64,000 nt of DNA, taken from the NCBI RefSeq assembly GCF_014196615.1, contig NZ_JACIDY010000009.1:33049-97048 (forward strand), given 5' to 3'. Positions 9,866 through 19,491 of this stretch are shown here, piece by piece; the first letter of the stretch is position 1; each line of letters begins with the position of its first letter. The notes beneath the pieces were generated by a model. That model saw only the letters and a program-made list of their open reading frames with translations, ran no database searches and was not told where the DNA came from. Origin of the DNA: Novosphingobium fluoreni (GTDB lineage Bacteria; Pseudomonadota; Alphaproteobacteria; Sphingomonadales; Sphingomonadaceae). Made by a program: the position numbers and the translations under genes.

Positions 9866-11242
9866 ATGGCGTTGCGATGGTGGAGGGGCCCGGTGGCGAT
9901 AATCGTCGCCCCGGGAGTGCTTGTGGCGACAGCGCATGGGCAAGAGCAACCGGCAGCGGTCGCTCCGCCCACGATCTCCGGCGATATCGTGCGGCCGGGG
10001 GACCCCCGTATCGGCCGGATCGACCTGGCAGACGCAGTTGTCCGTACGTTGTCCCGCCATCCTGAGATCGCGCGCGCCAACGCGGCCCTGGCGCGTGGCA
10101 AGGCGGATCTGGGCGCGGCCCGGTCCGTGTGGATGCCGCAGGCCGGCTATCAGGCGAACCTGGGCCCCAACATGTTCTCCAGCCGCAACAACTCCGCCCT
10201 GAACCAGAACATGGCGGGCCCCAGCGTTTTCCTGCAACAGCAGGTGTGGGACTTTGGCCGCTCCAAGGGAGAGATCGGCGCGGCGCGGTCCACCACGCGT
10301 CAGCGTGGATACGAATTGGAAAGCGTGGCCGATCAGCTGGCCGAACAAAGCGCGCTGGCATTCCTGGAAGTGAAGCGCTTCGAACTGCTCTCCACCGCCG
10401 CGGCGAACCAGGTGGCGGAGCTGGATCACTTGCGCTTCCTGATCGGTGCCCGCGTCAACGCCGGGGTTTCGGACAAGTCCGATCTGATGCTGGCCGATGT
10501 CCGGGTGGAGTCCGCTAGGGGTGAGGCGATCCAAGCGGAGACTGCCTACACCGTGGCGCAATCGCGCCTGTTGAACCTTATCGGCGCGCTACCGCAGGCT
10601 TATGACGATCCCAAGCCCCTGATCTCCCGGTTCGAGACCGGTGACGAGGAGCCGGATTATGAGAGACTGCCCTCCGTTCTGGCAGCGCAGGAGGCAGAGA
10701 AAGCCGCCACTTCCAAGATCGGACAAGCCAAGGCGGAGCGCTATCCCCGGCTGGGCCTGCAAATGGGCTACACTCGCAACAACTATACCTACAACACGCG
10801 CGACAACGCCTTCAACGCGATGGTGACTGTCAGCGGAGACCTCTATCGCCGCAGCAGCCGCTATCTGGTCGAAGCCGCGCAGGAGGATCGCCGCGCGGCG
10901 GCGGCGGTCCATGACACCACCGTTCTGGACGCGCGTGGCAAGGCGCTTTCGGCCCGCCAGGAAATCCGCGCCGGGCAGCAACGCATCTCCGCGTACTCCC
11001 GACAGGAAGAGCAGGCCATCACTGCCAGCAAGATCTTCTTCGAGGAATACAAGCTGGGCAAGCGCACGCTGACGGAACTGCTGAACACTCAGCTTGAGGT
11101 CTATCGTGCCGCCAGCGCCCGGATCGGTGCCGATTACGACGTGATGTCCGCCCGCGTGCGGTTCGAGAATTTGTGTGGCCGGTTGCGACCCTCCCTAGGC
11201 TTGCCTGCACGATTGCTAACGGAAGACGAAATCGATGGCTGA
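9866..11242 (+). CDS. TolC-family outer membrane protein of type I secretion
   Basis: 458 residues. A hydrophobic N-terminus ending near AHGQ looks like a signal peptide. The rest has the long helical, alanine- and glutamine-rich pattern of TolC-type factors, with two internally similar halves (around DLADAVVRTLSRHPEI and PSVLAAQEAEKAATSK). It would form the outer membrane channel of the exporter for the upstream adhesin, as AggA/LapE do for LapA-type adhesins. A GGGGAG ribosome site precedes the ATG. It begins 51 bases after the adhesin and overlaps the ABC gene by 8 bases, so the three exporter genes are one translationally coupled unit. Confidence 0.9.
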   Translation: MALRWWRGPVAIIVAPGVLVATAHGQEQPAAVAPPTISGDIVRPGDPRIGRIDLADAVVRTLSRHPEIARANAALARGKADLGAARSVWMPQAGYQANLGPNMFSSRNNSALNQNMAGPSVFLQQQVWDFGRSKGEIGAARSTTRQRGYELESVADQLAEQSALAFLEVKRFELLSTAAANQVAELDHLRFLIGARVNAGVSDKSDLMLADVRVESARGEAIQAETAYTVAQSRLLNLIGALPQAYDDPKPLISRFETGDEEPDYERLPSVLAAQEAEKAATSKIGQAKAERYPRLGLQMGYTRNNYTYNTRDNAFNAMVTVSGDLYRRSSRYLVEAAQEDRRAAAAVHDTTVLDARGKALSARQEIRAGQQRISAYSRQEEQAITASKIFFEEYKLGKRTLTELLNTQLEVYRAASARIGADYDVMSARVRFENLCGRLRPSLGLPARLLTEDEIDG

Positions 11243-13394
11243 CGATACCGCGACCGTTTTCGCCCCTACCGCGCAACAGACTGGTTGGATCGCCGCTGTC
11301 GCTAGCCTGGGCGCGCTAAAGGGCGTGCCGGTCGGCGCGCAGGAATTGGATGCGCGGCTTTACTGGTCGGAGGGGCAGGACCGCGACAAGGCGCTGATCA
11401 ATGCGGCCCGGCTGTCCGGGCTGGAGGTCCAGATCGTGCGGCTGGCGATCGACGAGGTTCCCGAACTGATGCTGCCGGCGGTGTTCGAGCTGGAAGGCGG
11501 CGCAGCCATAGTTCATGCCCGCGATGCCGACAGCGTACGCGCCACGATGGCGGGTCTGGGCGCTGACAGTCCGGTGGAGATCGCGCTGGACGCCTTTCGG
11601 CAGCGGACCACTGGCCGGGTTGCCCTGGTGGAGCCGATGTCCACCCGATCGCGTGACGCCCGCCTGGACGAATTCCTGCGCGCGCCCACGCGCTCCTGGC
11701 TGTGGGACATCATCATGGCGGATCGGCGCGGCTATGGCGAAATCATGCTGGGGTCCGTCTTCGGCAACCTGCTGACATTCGCCACCTCGCTGTTCGCGAT
11801 GCAGGTGTGGGACCGCGTGGTGCCCGCGCAATCGGTGCCCACGCTGTGGGTGCTGGCACTGGGCACGGGCATGGCGCTGTTCCTTGAATTGACGCTGCGC
11901 ACCGCGCGGGTGCAATTGGTGGACCGCATCGGCCGCCGCGCCGATCTGGAAATCTCCTCCCGCGTCTTTGCCCGCGCGCTGGACATCCGCAACGATGCGC
12001 GGCCCCGATCTACCGGGGCGCTGATATCGCAATTGCGCGATATCGAGCAGATCCGCGAGATGCTGACGTCCACCACGATCGGCGCGCTCATCGATCTGCC
12101 GTTCATCGTGCTGTTCCTGGTGCTTTTCGCCTTCCTGGCCGGATCGCTAACCTGGGTGCTGATCGTGGCCGCGCTGCTGATCCTGCTGCCCGGTCTGATC
12201 CTGCAGCGCCCGCTGGCCCGCCTCGCTACCGAGGGCATGCGCGAGGGTGCGCTGCGCAACGCAATCCTGGTGGAATCGATCGAGCGGATTGACGAGATCA
12301 AGGCTTCGCAGTCCGAGGCGCGCTTCCAGTCGCTGTGGGAACGGCTGACGCTGGCCGGAAGCCGCGTCGGTGCTGAGCAGCGCTTCTTCTCGGCATTGTT
12401 CGTCAACTGGACGCAGACCTTGCAACAGCTGGCCTACACCGCCGTGGTGGTCGCCGGGGCGTTCCAAGTGATGGACGGCAACATGACAATGGGAGCGCTG
12501 ATCGCCTGCTCCATCCTGACAAGCCGCGCGCTGGTGCTGTTCGTGCCGTTCGGCAGCATCTTCACGCGATGGCAGAACGCCAAGATCGCCCTCACCGGCC
12601 TGAACGACTTGTTCGGTAAACCGGTCGATCACGATCCCGAACGCGGGATGCTGCGCCGCGCGGCGCTCAGCGGCAATTACGAGATCAAGGACCTCACGTA
12701 TTCCTATGACGAGGAAGCGCCGCTGGCTTTGAAGGTGGAGCGGCTGTCGATCCGCGCGGGTGAGCGGGTGGCGCTGCTGGGACGGATCGGCGCGGGCAAG
12801 TCCACGCTGCTCAGGCTGCTGTCCGGCCTGTCGCTGCCGACGTCCGGCGAACTGCTGTTGGATGGCACCAGTCTGTCGTTGATCAACCCGCTCGATGTGC
12901 GGCGGGACACGGCGTACCTGGGGCAGGGTGCGCAGCTGTTCCTGGGCACCGTGCGTGAAAACCTGACGATTGGCTCCCCCGGTGTCAGCGACGAGCAGAT
13001 CCTGCACGCGCTGGCGGTCACTGGCGGGTTGGGCCTGGTGCAAAGCCAGCCGCAAGGCATGGACTTGCTGCTGCAGGAAGGCGGTGTGGGGCTTTCGGGT
13101 GGCCAGCGCCAGACTCTGCTGCTGGCGCGCGCGTTGCTGCGCAACGGCAACGTCCTGCTGCTGGATGAGCCTTCGGCCCCGCTGGATGATATCAGCGAAA
13201 GGTCGCTGGTCGCCAATCTGGGCAACTGGCTGGGCAAGCGCACGCTGGTAATCACCACCAATCGCCCGGGCCTTCTGGAACTGGTCGACCGCATCGTCGT
13301 GATCGACAAGGGGCGGATCGCCCTGGACGGACCCAAGGAGCAGGTCATGCGGGCCTTGTCCGGACCTACGCCGGTGCAGGAGAAGCGGGCATGA
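11235..13394 (+). CDS. Type I secretion ABC transporter (LapB-like), H-loop Asn
   Basis: 719 residues, inner membrane. An N-terminal C39-peptidase-like domain (about 1-130) lacks the catalytic Cys, as is usual in RTX-adhesin exporters where it only docks substrate. An ABC membrane domain with hydrophobic segments follows (about 170-440), then the nucleotide-binding domain: Walker A GRIGAGKST, Q-loop in YLGQGAQLF, signature LSGGQ, Walker B VLLLDEPSAPLD. The H-loop reads LVITTNRP, with Asn676 where nearly all family members have His. It overlaps the TolC-like gene by 8 bases and the HlyD-like gene by ATGA. Function as the adhesin exporter is strongly supported by position; the Asn may slow or alter ATP hydrolysis. 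Confidence 0.92.
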   Translation: MADDTATVFAPTAQQTGWIAAVASLGALKGVPVGAQELDARLYWSEGQDRDKALINAARLSGLEVQIVRLAIDEVPELMLPAVFELEGGAAIVHARDADSVRATMAGLGADSPVEIALDAFRQRTTGRVALVEPMSTRSRDARLDEFLRAPTRSWLWDIIMADRRGYGEIMLGSVFGNLLTFATSLFAMQVWDRVVPAQSVPTLWVLALGTGMALFLELTLRTARVQLVDRIGRRADLEISSRVFARALDIRNDARPRSTGALISQLRDIEQIREMLTSTTIGALIDLPFIVLFLVLFAFLAGSLTWVLIVAALLILLPGLILQRPLARLATEGMREGALRNAILVESIERIDEIKASQSEARFQSLWERLTLAGSRVGAEQRFFSALFVNWTQTLQQLAYTAVVVAGAFQVMDGNMTMGALIACSILTSRALVLFVPFGSIFTRWQNAKIALTGLNDLFGKPVDHDPERGMLRRAALSGNYEIKDLTYSYDEEAPLALKVERLSIRAGERVALLGRIGAGKSTLLRLLSGLSLPTSGELLLDGTSLSLINPLDVRRDTAYLGQGAQLFLGTVRENLTIGSPGVSDEQILHALAVTGGLGLVQSQPQGMDLLLQEGGVGLSGGQRQTLLLARALLRNGNVLLLDEPSAPLDDISERSLVANLGNWLGKRTLVITTNRPGLLELVDRIVVIDKGRIALDGPKEQVMRALSGPTPVQEKRA

Positions 13395-14602
13395 GCACGG
13401 TATCACCCGCGACGCGCTCGGTCGGACTGCTGGATGCTCTGCCCACCGGGGATGATAGCCGCTGGGTCAAGACCTTTGGCCGCCTGCGCATCATCCCGAT
13501 CCTGTCCGTCGGCATCCTCGCCTTCCTGGTGTGGAGCTACTTCGGCGTGCTGGACGAAGTGGCGGTGGGCAGCGGCAAGGTAACGCCGCCTTCCCGGTCG
13601 CAGATTATCCAAAGCCTGGAAGGCGGCATCGTCAACGGCATCTTCGTGCGCGAAGGCGATATCGTCCGCCCCGGGCAGAAGCTGGCGACGCTGGACCGGG
13701 CCAGGTTCAGCTCGATGCTGGGCGAGGCGGAGGCCAAGGCCCGCTCACTGGAGGCAACCGCCGCCCGGCTGGAGGCAGAGATCAACGGCGGCACCCCGCA
13801 ATTCTCCGCCGCCGTTCGCGAAATGCCTGGCCTCGTCGGGCGCGAGATGGAGCTGATGCGATCGCGCCGCCAGAACCTGCAGGTCGCCACCGCCAGCATG
13901 CGTGAATCGCTGGCCCTTACGCGACGGCAACTGGCGATGACGGAGCCTCTGGTGGAACTGGGCGCGGCGAACCAGGTGGAGATCATCCAGCTGCGCCGGC
14001 AAGAGAACGAGATTCAGGCCAAGCTGGATTCCCTGCGCAACCAGTACGTCATCGATGCCAGCAACGATTACGCCAAGGCCAAGGCCGAGTTGGATCAAGT
14101 CGTCCAGGTAGTCGGCGGGCGGCGTGACCAACTTGATCGCACCGTGCTGACCAGTCCGGTGCGCGGCATCGTCAAGAACTTGGAAGTCACCACGATTGGC
14201 GGCGTGATCCAGCCGGGCGGTTCGCTGATGGAGATCGTGCCGCTGGAAAAGAACCTGCTGATCGAGACGCGCATGTCGCCGCGCGACATCGCCTTCCTGC
14301 GGCCCGGCCAACCCGCGACCGTAAAGATCACGGCCTACGATCCTTCGATCTACGGCACCTTGGCCGGGACCGTGGATCGCATTTCACCCGACACACTGCA
14401 GGACGAGGTGCACCGCGATCAAGTGTATTATCGCGTCTACGTGCGCACCAACCGGTCGACGCTGCATGCCAAGAACGGACGGGAATACGCGATCATGCCC
14501 GGCATGGTTTCGACCGTGGAGATCAAGACCGGCAGCAAGACGGTGCTGCAATACTTGATGAAGCCGATCAACAAAGCGAACGAGGCGATGAGGGAAAAGT
14601 AG
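13391..14602 (+). CDS. HlyD-family type I secretion membrane fusion protein
   Basis: 403 residues. One membrane helix lies at about 35-52 (PILSVGILAFLVWSYFGVL), then a lipoyl-like half motif (SLEGGIVNGIFVREGDIVRPGQ), a coiled-coil hairpin (about 110-245), the second half motif (LTSPVRGIVKNLEVTTIGGVIQPGG) and a C-terminal beta domain ending PGMVSTVEIKTGSKTVLQYL. This is the full HlyD order. It bridges the ABC transporter and the TolC-like channel for adhesin export. It overlaps the ABC gene by four bases and is the last gene of the cluster. Confidence 0.93.
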   Translation: MSTVSPATRSVGLLDALPTGDDSRWVKTFGRLRIIPILSVGILAFLVWSYFGVLDEVAVGSGKVTPPSRSQIIQSLEGGIVNGIFVREGDIVRPGQKLATLDRARFSSMLGEAEAKARSLEATAARLEAEINGGTPQFSAAVREMPGLVGREMELMRSRRQNLQVATASMRESLALTRRQLAMTEPLVELGAANQVEIIQLRRQENEIQAKLDSLRNQYVIDASNDYAKAKAELDQVVQVVGGRRDQLDRTVLTSPVRGIVKNLEVTTIGGVIQPGGSLMEIVPLEKNLLIETRMSPRDIAFLRPGQPATVKITAYDPSIYGTLAGTVDRISPDTLQDEVHRDQVYYRVYVRTNRSTLHAKNGREYAIMPGMVSTVEIKTGSKTVLQYLMKPINKANEAMREK

Positions 14603-14653
14603 GTTCAAAGCCGACGGGGTGGGGTTGGGTGGCATAGTCCTACGAAAAAACGA

Positions 14654-15466
14654 TCACCCTACGAATGCGCGTTCGATTACGAAGTCACCGGGATGGGCGT
14701 TGGACCCCTCGCGAAAGCCGGTGTCGACCAGCATCGCAGTTAAGTCGCGGATCATTTCCATGCTGCCGCACAGCATCACCCGGTCAGTCATCGGGTCGAG
14801 CCGCCGCTCACCGCCCAGGCCCTGGAACAGTCGTCCGCTGTCGATCAGCGTACCGATCCGGCCGATGGTGTGAAACGCCTGCCGCGTCACCGTGGGCACA
14901 TAGGTGAGTTGCAGCAGGGCCTGCTCCTGCACCAGAGGATCGTCCGCCAGATGACTCTCCAATTCGCCGCGATAGGCCAGATCGTCGGCAGAGCGGACGC
15001 AGTGGACGATCACGATCTGGCCGAACCGTTCGTAGATGTCGGGATCGCGAGCAAGGGACAGGAACGGGGCCAGCCCGGTGCCGGTGGAGAAAAGGAACAA
15101 CCTGCGCCCAGGCAGCAGCGCATCGGCGACCAGCGTGCCGGTGGGTTTGCGGCCCAGGAACACCGGATCGCCCGGCTCCACCTGCTGCAGGCGCGATGTC
15201 AGCGGCCCATCGGGTACCTTGATCGATAGGAACTCCAGTTCCTCCGCCCACGAGGGACTGGCGATCGAATAGGCGCGCAGCAGCGGCCGACCATCGCCGG
15301 GCAGCCCGATCATCACGAACTCACCAGAGCGGAAACGGAAGGATGGCGGGCGAGAGATCGCGAAGCTGAAAAGGTGGTCGTTCCAATGATGCACCCGCGT
15401 GACTTCCTCCACGCTCAGCGTGGAAGGGGCATGGGCAGCCAGCGCGAGCTTGCGATCACTCATCAT
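14654..15466 (-). CDS. fpr: Ferredoxin-NADP reductase
   Basis: 270 residues from the ATG at 15466. An upstream in-frame ATG at 15502 exists, but GAGG lies 8 bases before 15466, so the shorter form is preferred. The FAD motif RAYSIAS, the NADP motif GTGLAPFLSLARDP, CGSMEMI and the C-terminus VIERAFVG are diagnostic of the bacterial Fpr class. It moves electrons between NADPH and ferredoxin or flavodoxin in the cytosol, often under oxidative or iron stress. It stands alone, convergent with the secretion operon; a Fur-like palindrome lies 46 bases upstream. Confidence 0.93.
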   Translation of the reverse strand: MMSDRKLALAAHAPSTLSVEEVTRVHHWNDHLFSFAISRPPSFRFRSGEFVMIGLPGDGRPLLRAYSIASPSWAEELEFLSIKVPDGPLTSRLQQVEPGDPVFLGRKPTGTLVADALLPGRRLFLFSTGTGLAPFLSLARDPDIYERFGQIVIVHCVRSADDLAYRGELESHLADDPLVQEQALLQLTYVPTVTRQAFHTIGRIGTLIDSGRLFQGLGGERRLDPMTDRVMLCGSMEMIRDLTAMLVDTGFREGSNAHPGDFVIERAFVG

Positions 15467-15511
15467 GCTTCGATCCTCGAACCTCCTGCAGAAAAAATGC
15501 ACTTGTTAGAT

Positions 15512-15530
15512 AATGCGAGTCAATCTCATT
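15512..15530 (-). promoter_or_regulatory. Possible Fur-type box upstream of fpr
   Basis: Read on the minus strand this is AATGAGA-ttgac-TCGCATT, an inverted repeat with one mismatch that resembles the AATGAGAnTGATTCTCATT form of Fur sites. It sits 46-64 bases before the fpr start, a plausible promoter position. Seen as a palindrome; the regulator is inferred. Confidence 0.35.
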
Positions 15531-15637
15531 AATCGGTTATCGGCGTATTTGCCGCATTGGTCAAGCGAGGGCATGTCTGGCGGGGGAAGACATCCTGCGC
15601 TTGAACCGGCTGGCGCGTTCTTTCATGATGCCGGCTT

Positions 15638-16339
15638 ATGGCTAAGACCGCGCTCATCATCCGTCACGTGCCCTACGAGGGTGTTGCCGCCTATCGCGAA
15701 CCTATCGAGGCGGCGGGCTACCAGGTCGATCGCATCGACGTGGCGGACCCCGCGTTTCCCGATCTCGACCTGTGCCGGTATGATCTGCTCATCATGATGG
15801 GTGGCCCGATGGGCGTTTATGAGCAGGACAGCTATCCCTGGATCACCATCCAGCTGGAGAAACTGGCGCAGCGACTGGAAGCGGGGCGGCCCACGCTGGG
15901 CGTCTGCTTTGGCGCGCAGATGATCGCCGCCGCCCTAGGGGCTGAGGTCTATGCCGGGCCGGCCAAGGAAGTGGGCTTTCACCCGGTGACTATCCTGGGC
16001 ACCGCGCAGGACGGGCCGTTGCGTCATCTGATCGATGTACCGGTGCTGCATTGGCACGGCGATACGTTCACATTGCCCGCCGATGTCGAACTGCTGGCGT
16101 CCAGCCACGTCTACGACCACCAGGCGTTCCGCCGAGGGCGCAATATCCTGGCGCTGCAGTTCCATGCCGAGATGGGACTGGATCCGCGTTTTGACGATTG
16201 GCTGGGACAATGGCCCGGGGCCGTGGTGGAGGCGGGCGGAGACGAAGCCAGCCTGCGCGCCGATCATGATCGTCTGGGGCCGGGCGCGGTCGCGGCGGGG
16301 CAGGCGATGATCGCGCAGTGGCTGCGCGAACTTGATTGA
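15638..16339 (+). CDS. Class I glutamine amidotransferase (GMP synthase-like)
   Basis: 233 residues. A triad-type amidotransferase domain: oxyanion strand MMGGPMGV, nucleophile elbow GVCFGAQ, and FHAE near residue 170 supplying His and Glu. No synthetase domain follows, so it is a stand-alone enzyme like the gamma-glutamyl or GMP-synthase-like proteins of unknown substrate. It is monocistronic between fpr and the kinase operon, and nothing nearby names the substrate. Confidence 0.85.
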   Translation: MAKTALIIRHVPYEGVAAYREPIEAAGYQVDRIDVADPAFPDLDLCRYDLLIMMGGPMGVYEQDSYPWITIQLEKLAQRLEAGRPTLGVCFGAQMIAAALGAEVYAGPAKEVGFHPVTILGTAQDGPLRHLIDVPVLHWHGDTFTLPADVELLASSHVYDHQAFRRGRNILALQFHAEMGLDPRFDDWLGQWPGAVVEAGGDEASLRADHDRLGPGAVAAGQAMIAQWLRELD

Positions 16340-16416
16340 TCTTTCTTCCTTAGGCTGACGCCATTCCTCAACACCGGGCATTTTACCTTTGATGTGACGG
16401 TGCTAGGGCGGGCAGC

Positions 16417-17904
16417 GTGAACAGTATTCGCCAATGGGGCCTCGTGGCCGAGCGCTCCTTCGCACGCATCGTCGTGACGTTGGTGGGCCTTGGATTTCTA
16501 GCGGTCCTGGTCGCCGGGATCGGTGCGCTGCTGGTGATGCTGCGCAGCGAGGAGCACACTCGCTGGGTCAATCACACCTACATGGTGGAGCGGCACGTCA
16601 GCGGCATCCGTCTGTCACTGGAAGAGATGCGCAGCGCCAGGCGCGGCATGTTGCTGGGCCGCGCGGGCGGCGCGGCGGCCTATGACGCGGCGCGGCGGCA
16701 TCTCGACGCGGAGATCGCCAGTGCGGAACGGCTGACCCAAGACAACATCGTGCAACAGGCCAATGTGCGCGAACTGCGCGGCGAAGCGAACGTGCTGGAT
16801 ACGCAATACCGCGAGGCGTTGCGCGGTGACGAGACGGCGCATCTGGACGAATTGGCCCGGCAACAGACCGCGATCCGGCTGATCGCCTTGGCCAACCGCA
16901 TGCTCGCGGAAGAGCGTGGTTTGATGAAGGATCGGGCGGAGGCTCAGCAGGCTACGTTGCGCATGTTTTATGCGATTCTGGGTGTCGCGGGCGTGCTGCT
17001 GTTGTTCGTTGGCGGAGCATCGATCCTGATCATCGTTCGCTACACGCGCGATCTTTCCCACACCCGTGACGAATTGCGCGCGCTCAACACCAATCTGGAA
17101 GGTGCGGTGCGCGTTCGAACAGAGGACTTGCAGCGCGCCAACGACGAGATTCAGCGCTTCGCCTACATCGTCAGCCACGATTTACGTGCCCCCTTGGTTA
17201 ACGTGATGGGCTTCACGTCCGAGCTGGAGGCGGCTTTGCGCCCGCTCTCGCAGTTGCTGGAGCAGGTGGAGGCCACCAACCCCGCGCTCGTGTCCGCCGA
17301 TGCCCGGCTGGCGGTGAAGGAAGACTTGCCCGAAGCACTCGGCTTCATTCGTGCCTCGACGCAGAAGATGGACCGGCTGATCAACGCCATCCTGCGCCTA
17401 TCACGCGAAGGGCGGCGCAACATCGCCCCCGATGATGTGCCGTTGACGCCGCTGGCCGAAGGCATCGTCGATGGTATCCGACATCTGGTGGATGAGCGCG
17501 GGGCGCAGATCACCGTCCAGCCGGACATGCCCACGATCTTCACCGATCGGCTGGCATTGGAGCAAGTGGTTTCGAACCTGGTGGAAAATGCGCTGAAATA
17601 TCTGCAGCCCTCTCGTCCCGGCCAGATCGCGATCTTGGCGGAGGAAGCCGCTGGCCGCATCCGCATTCGGATCCAGGACAATGGCCGCGGTATCGACCCG
17701 CGCGATCATGAGCGGATCTTCGATCTGTTCCGGCGCTCTGGCGTGCAGGACCAGCAAGGTGAAGGGATCGGGCTGGCGCATGTGCGGACATTGGCTTATC
17801 GGCTGGGCGGAACGATCGGCGTCACGTCGCAACTGGGCGAGGGGGCGACGTTCACCATAGATTTGCCGGCCCGGTACGAGGGTGACAAGGAACGGTTAGC
17901 ATGA
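16417..17904 (+). CDS. CHASE3-domain sensor histidine kinase
   Basis: 495 residues starting with GTG. The layout is helix one (about 17-42), a periplasmic helical CHASE3 domain (about 45-180), helix two (about 187-212), a coiled linker, HisKA with YIVSHDLRAPL (His about 253), and HATPase_c with NLVENALKY, DNGRGID and a GIGLAHV lid. It should autophosphorylate and pass phosphate to the receiver encoded by the next gene, which overlaps by ATGA. The signal is unknown. There is no PAS or HAMP domain visible. The pairing with an Rcp1-type receiver resembles bacteriophytochrome-type kinase operons, but no chromophore domain is present. Confidence 0.9.
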   Translation: MNSIRQWGLVAERSFARIVVTLVGLGFLAVLVAGIGALLVMLRSEEHTRWVNHTYMVERHVSGIRLSLEEMRSARRGMLLGRAGGAAAYDAARRHLDAEIASAERLTQDNIVQQANVRELRGEANVLDTQYREALRGDETAHLDELARQQTAIRLIALANRMLAEERGLMKDRAEAQQATLRMFYAILGVAGVLLLFVGGASILIIVRYTRDLSHTRDELRALNTNLEGAVRVRTEDLQRANDEIQRFAYIVSHDLRAPLVNVMGFTSELEAALRPLSQLLEQVEATNPALVSADARLAVKEDLPEALGFIRASTQKMDRLINAILRLSREGRRNIAPDDVPLTPLAEGIVDGIRHLVDERGAQITVQPDMPTIFTDRLALEQVVSNLVENALKYLQPSRPGQIAILAEEAAGRIRIRIQDNGRGIDPRDHERIFDLFRRSGVQDQQGEGIGLAHVRTLAYRLGGTIGVTSQLGEGATFTIDLPARYEGDKERLA

Positions 17905-18347
17905 CGACGGAACGCGCGGTCAACATCGTGATGATCGAGGATGACGAAGGCCACGCCCGTCTGATCGAGAAGAATATCCGCCGCGCCGGGATCAGCAACA
18001 CGGTGCACCATTTCCTCGACGGCACGTCGGCGCTGCACTTTCTGTACGAGGACCCCAATGGGCCGGTGCACAATGGACCGTCGCTGATCCTGCTGGACCT
18101 GAACTTGCCGGACATGAGCGGCACTGACATCCTGGCGCGCATCAAGGCCGAGAACAGCCCGCTCAAGCGCGCGCCCGTCGTGGTGCTGACCACCACCGAC
18201 GACAAGGTAGAAATCCAGCGCTGCTACGATCTGGGCTGCAACGTCTATATCACCAAGCCAGTGAATTATGAAAGCTTCGCGGACGCTATCAAGCAATTAG
18301 GACTGTTCCTGTCCGTCATCCAGGTCCCCGATCCGGAAGCTTCATGA
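17901..18347 (+). CDS. Single-domain response regulator (Rcp1-like)
   Basis: 148 residues, one receiver domain and no output. Acid pocket IEDDEGHA near residue 13, phospho-acceptor Asp in LILLDLNLPDMSG near residue 65, Thr in VVLTTTDD, and Lys in YITKPVNY. Insertions after the second strand (EDPNGPVHNGP) are typical of Rcp1-like regulators that serve kinases with a SHDLRAPL box. It overlaps the kinase upstream and the receiver-kinase gene downstream by four bases each, so it probably shuttles phosphate between them. Confidence 0.92.
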   Translation: MTTERAVNIVMIEDDEGHARLIEKNIRRAGISNTVHHFLDGTSALHFLYEDPNGPVHNGPSLILLDLNLPDMSGTDILARIKAENSPLKRAPVVVLTTTDDKVEIQRCYDLGCNVYITKPVNYESFADAIKQLGLFLSVIQVPDPEAS

Positions 18348-19384
18348 CCGACAACCGGGCCGCGATACTCTACATCGACGATGACGAAGGCCTGCGACGG
18401 TTGACACAGCGGGCGCTGGAGCGGCGCGGCTATATGGTCACCACGGCGGCCAGTGGCGATGAGGGCATCGCGGCGGCGCGCGACCGGGCGTTCGATCTGG
18501 TGGCTGTGGATCACTACATGCCCGGCAAGGACGGGCTGGAGACGCTGCGGGACTTGCAGGCGCTCGATCCGGCGCCGCCGGTCATCTATGTGACCGGTTC
18601 GGATGAAAGCCGGTTGGCCGTCGCCGCGCTGAAGGCGGGCGCGATGGACTATGTGGTGAAGACCGCAGATGCCGACTATTTCGACCTTCTGGTGGAAGCG
18701 GTGGATCAAGCCTTGGCGAATGTTCGCCTGCGGCGCGAGCATGCTTCCAGCGAACAGCAGTTGCGGGCGGCGAATGACCGTTTGCAATCCCTGCTGAAGG
18801 AAGTGAATCACCGCGTCGCGAACAGTCTGCAGTTGGTTTCCGCGCTTGTCGGCATGCAGGCGCGGCTGGTGACGGACAAGGCTGCCTTCGCCGCCTTGGC
18901 CGACACCGAGCGCCGCGTGGCCGCGATCGCGCAAGTCCACCGCCGCCTCTACACGTCGGATAGCGTGGAGACGGTCGACATGGCGGATTATCTGGGTTCG
19001 CTGGTGGCGGAACTGGGCGAAACCTGGTCCACACCTACCGCACCGCGCAATATCACGCTGGTTGCAGAGCCCTTGCAGCTCGCTACCGACCGCGCGGTGG
19101 CGCTGGGGGTAGTGGTGAACGAATTGGTCACCAACGCCTGCAAATACGCTTACCAGCCCGAAGTCGGCGGTGCGGTGCGGGTGCGGCTCCATGCGGATAC
19201 ACCGGAAAGCTATTGCCTGGTGGTGGAGGATGACGGCTGTGGTCCGCCACAATCGGGGCTTGTGAAAGGCACCGGGCTGGGTTCCAAGATCGTGGGCGCA
19301 ATGGCTTCGACGCTTCGGGCGGAAGTCAGCTATCAGGGCGCCAATCCGGGCCTGCGCGCCACACTGCGCGCGCCACTGCACTAA
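18344..19384 (+). CDS. Receiver-HisKA_2 (HWE-type) hybrid histidine kinase
   Basis: 346 residues. An N-terminal receiver (1-125; YIDDDEG, Asp in LVAVDHYMPG, Lys in YVVKTAD), a short coiled linker, a HisKA_2 dimerization helix with NHRVANSLQLVSALVGMQ carrying the phospho-His, and an ATPase domain (NELVTNACKYAY). Such proteins in alphaproteobacteria are cytosolic and are often switched by phosphorylation of the receiver. It is the last gene of the overlapped signalling operon, so it probably receives from the CHASE3 kinase and feeds an unlinked regulator, possibly of the general stress response; that last step is inference. Confidence 0.88.
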   Translation: MTDNRAAILYIDDDEGLRRLTQRALERRGYMVTTAASGDEGIAAARDRAFDLVAVDHYMPGKDGLETLRDLQALDPAPPVIYVTGSDESRLAVAALKAGAMDYVVKTADADYFDLLVEAVDQALANVRLRREHASSEQQLRAANDRLQSLLKEVNHRVANSLQLVSALVGMQARLVTDKAAFAALADTERRVAAIAQVHRRLYTSDSVETVDMADYLGSLVAELGETWSTPTAPRNITLVAEPLQLATDRAVALGVVVNELVTNACKYAYQPEVGGAVRVRLHADTPESYCLVVEDDGCGPPQSGLVKGTGLGSKIVGAMASTLRAEVSYQGANPGLRATLRAPLH

Positions 19385-19491
19385 GCGGGCGCTTCGTAGC
19401 GGATGGCTTAGAGGCACACGCAGAACCAGCGTATCCCAACGATCATCACGGGTGCCCGAAGGCAAGGTTCTATACTGTTTCGTGAAACTGC

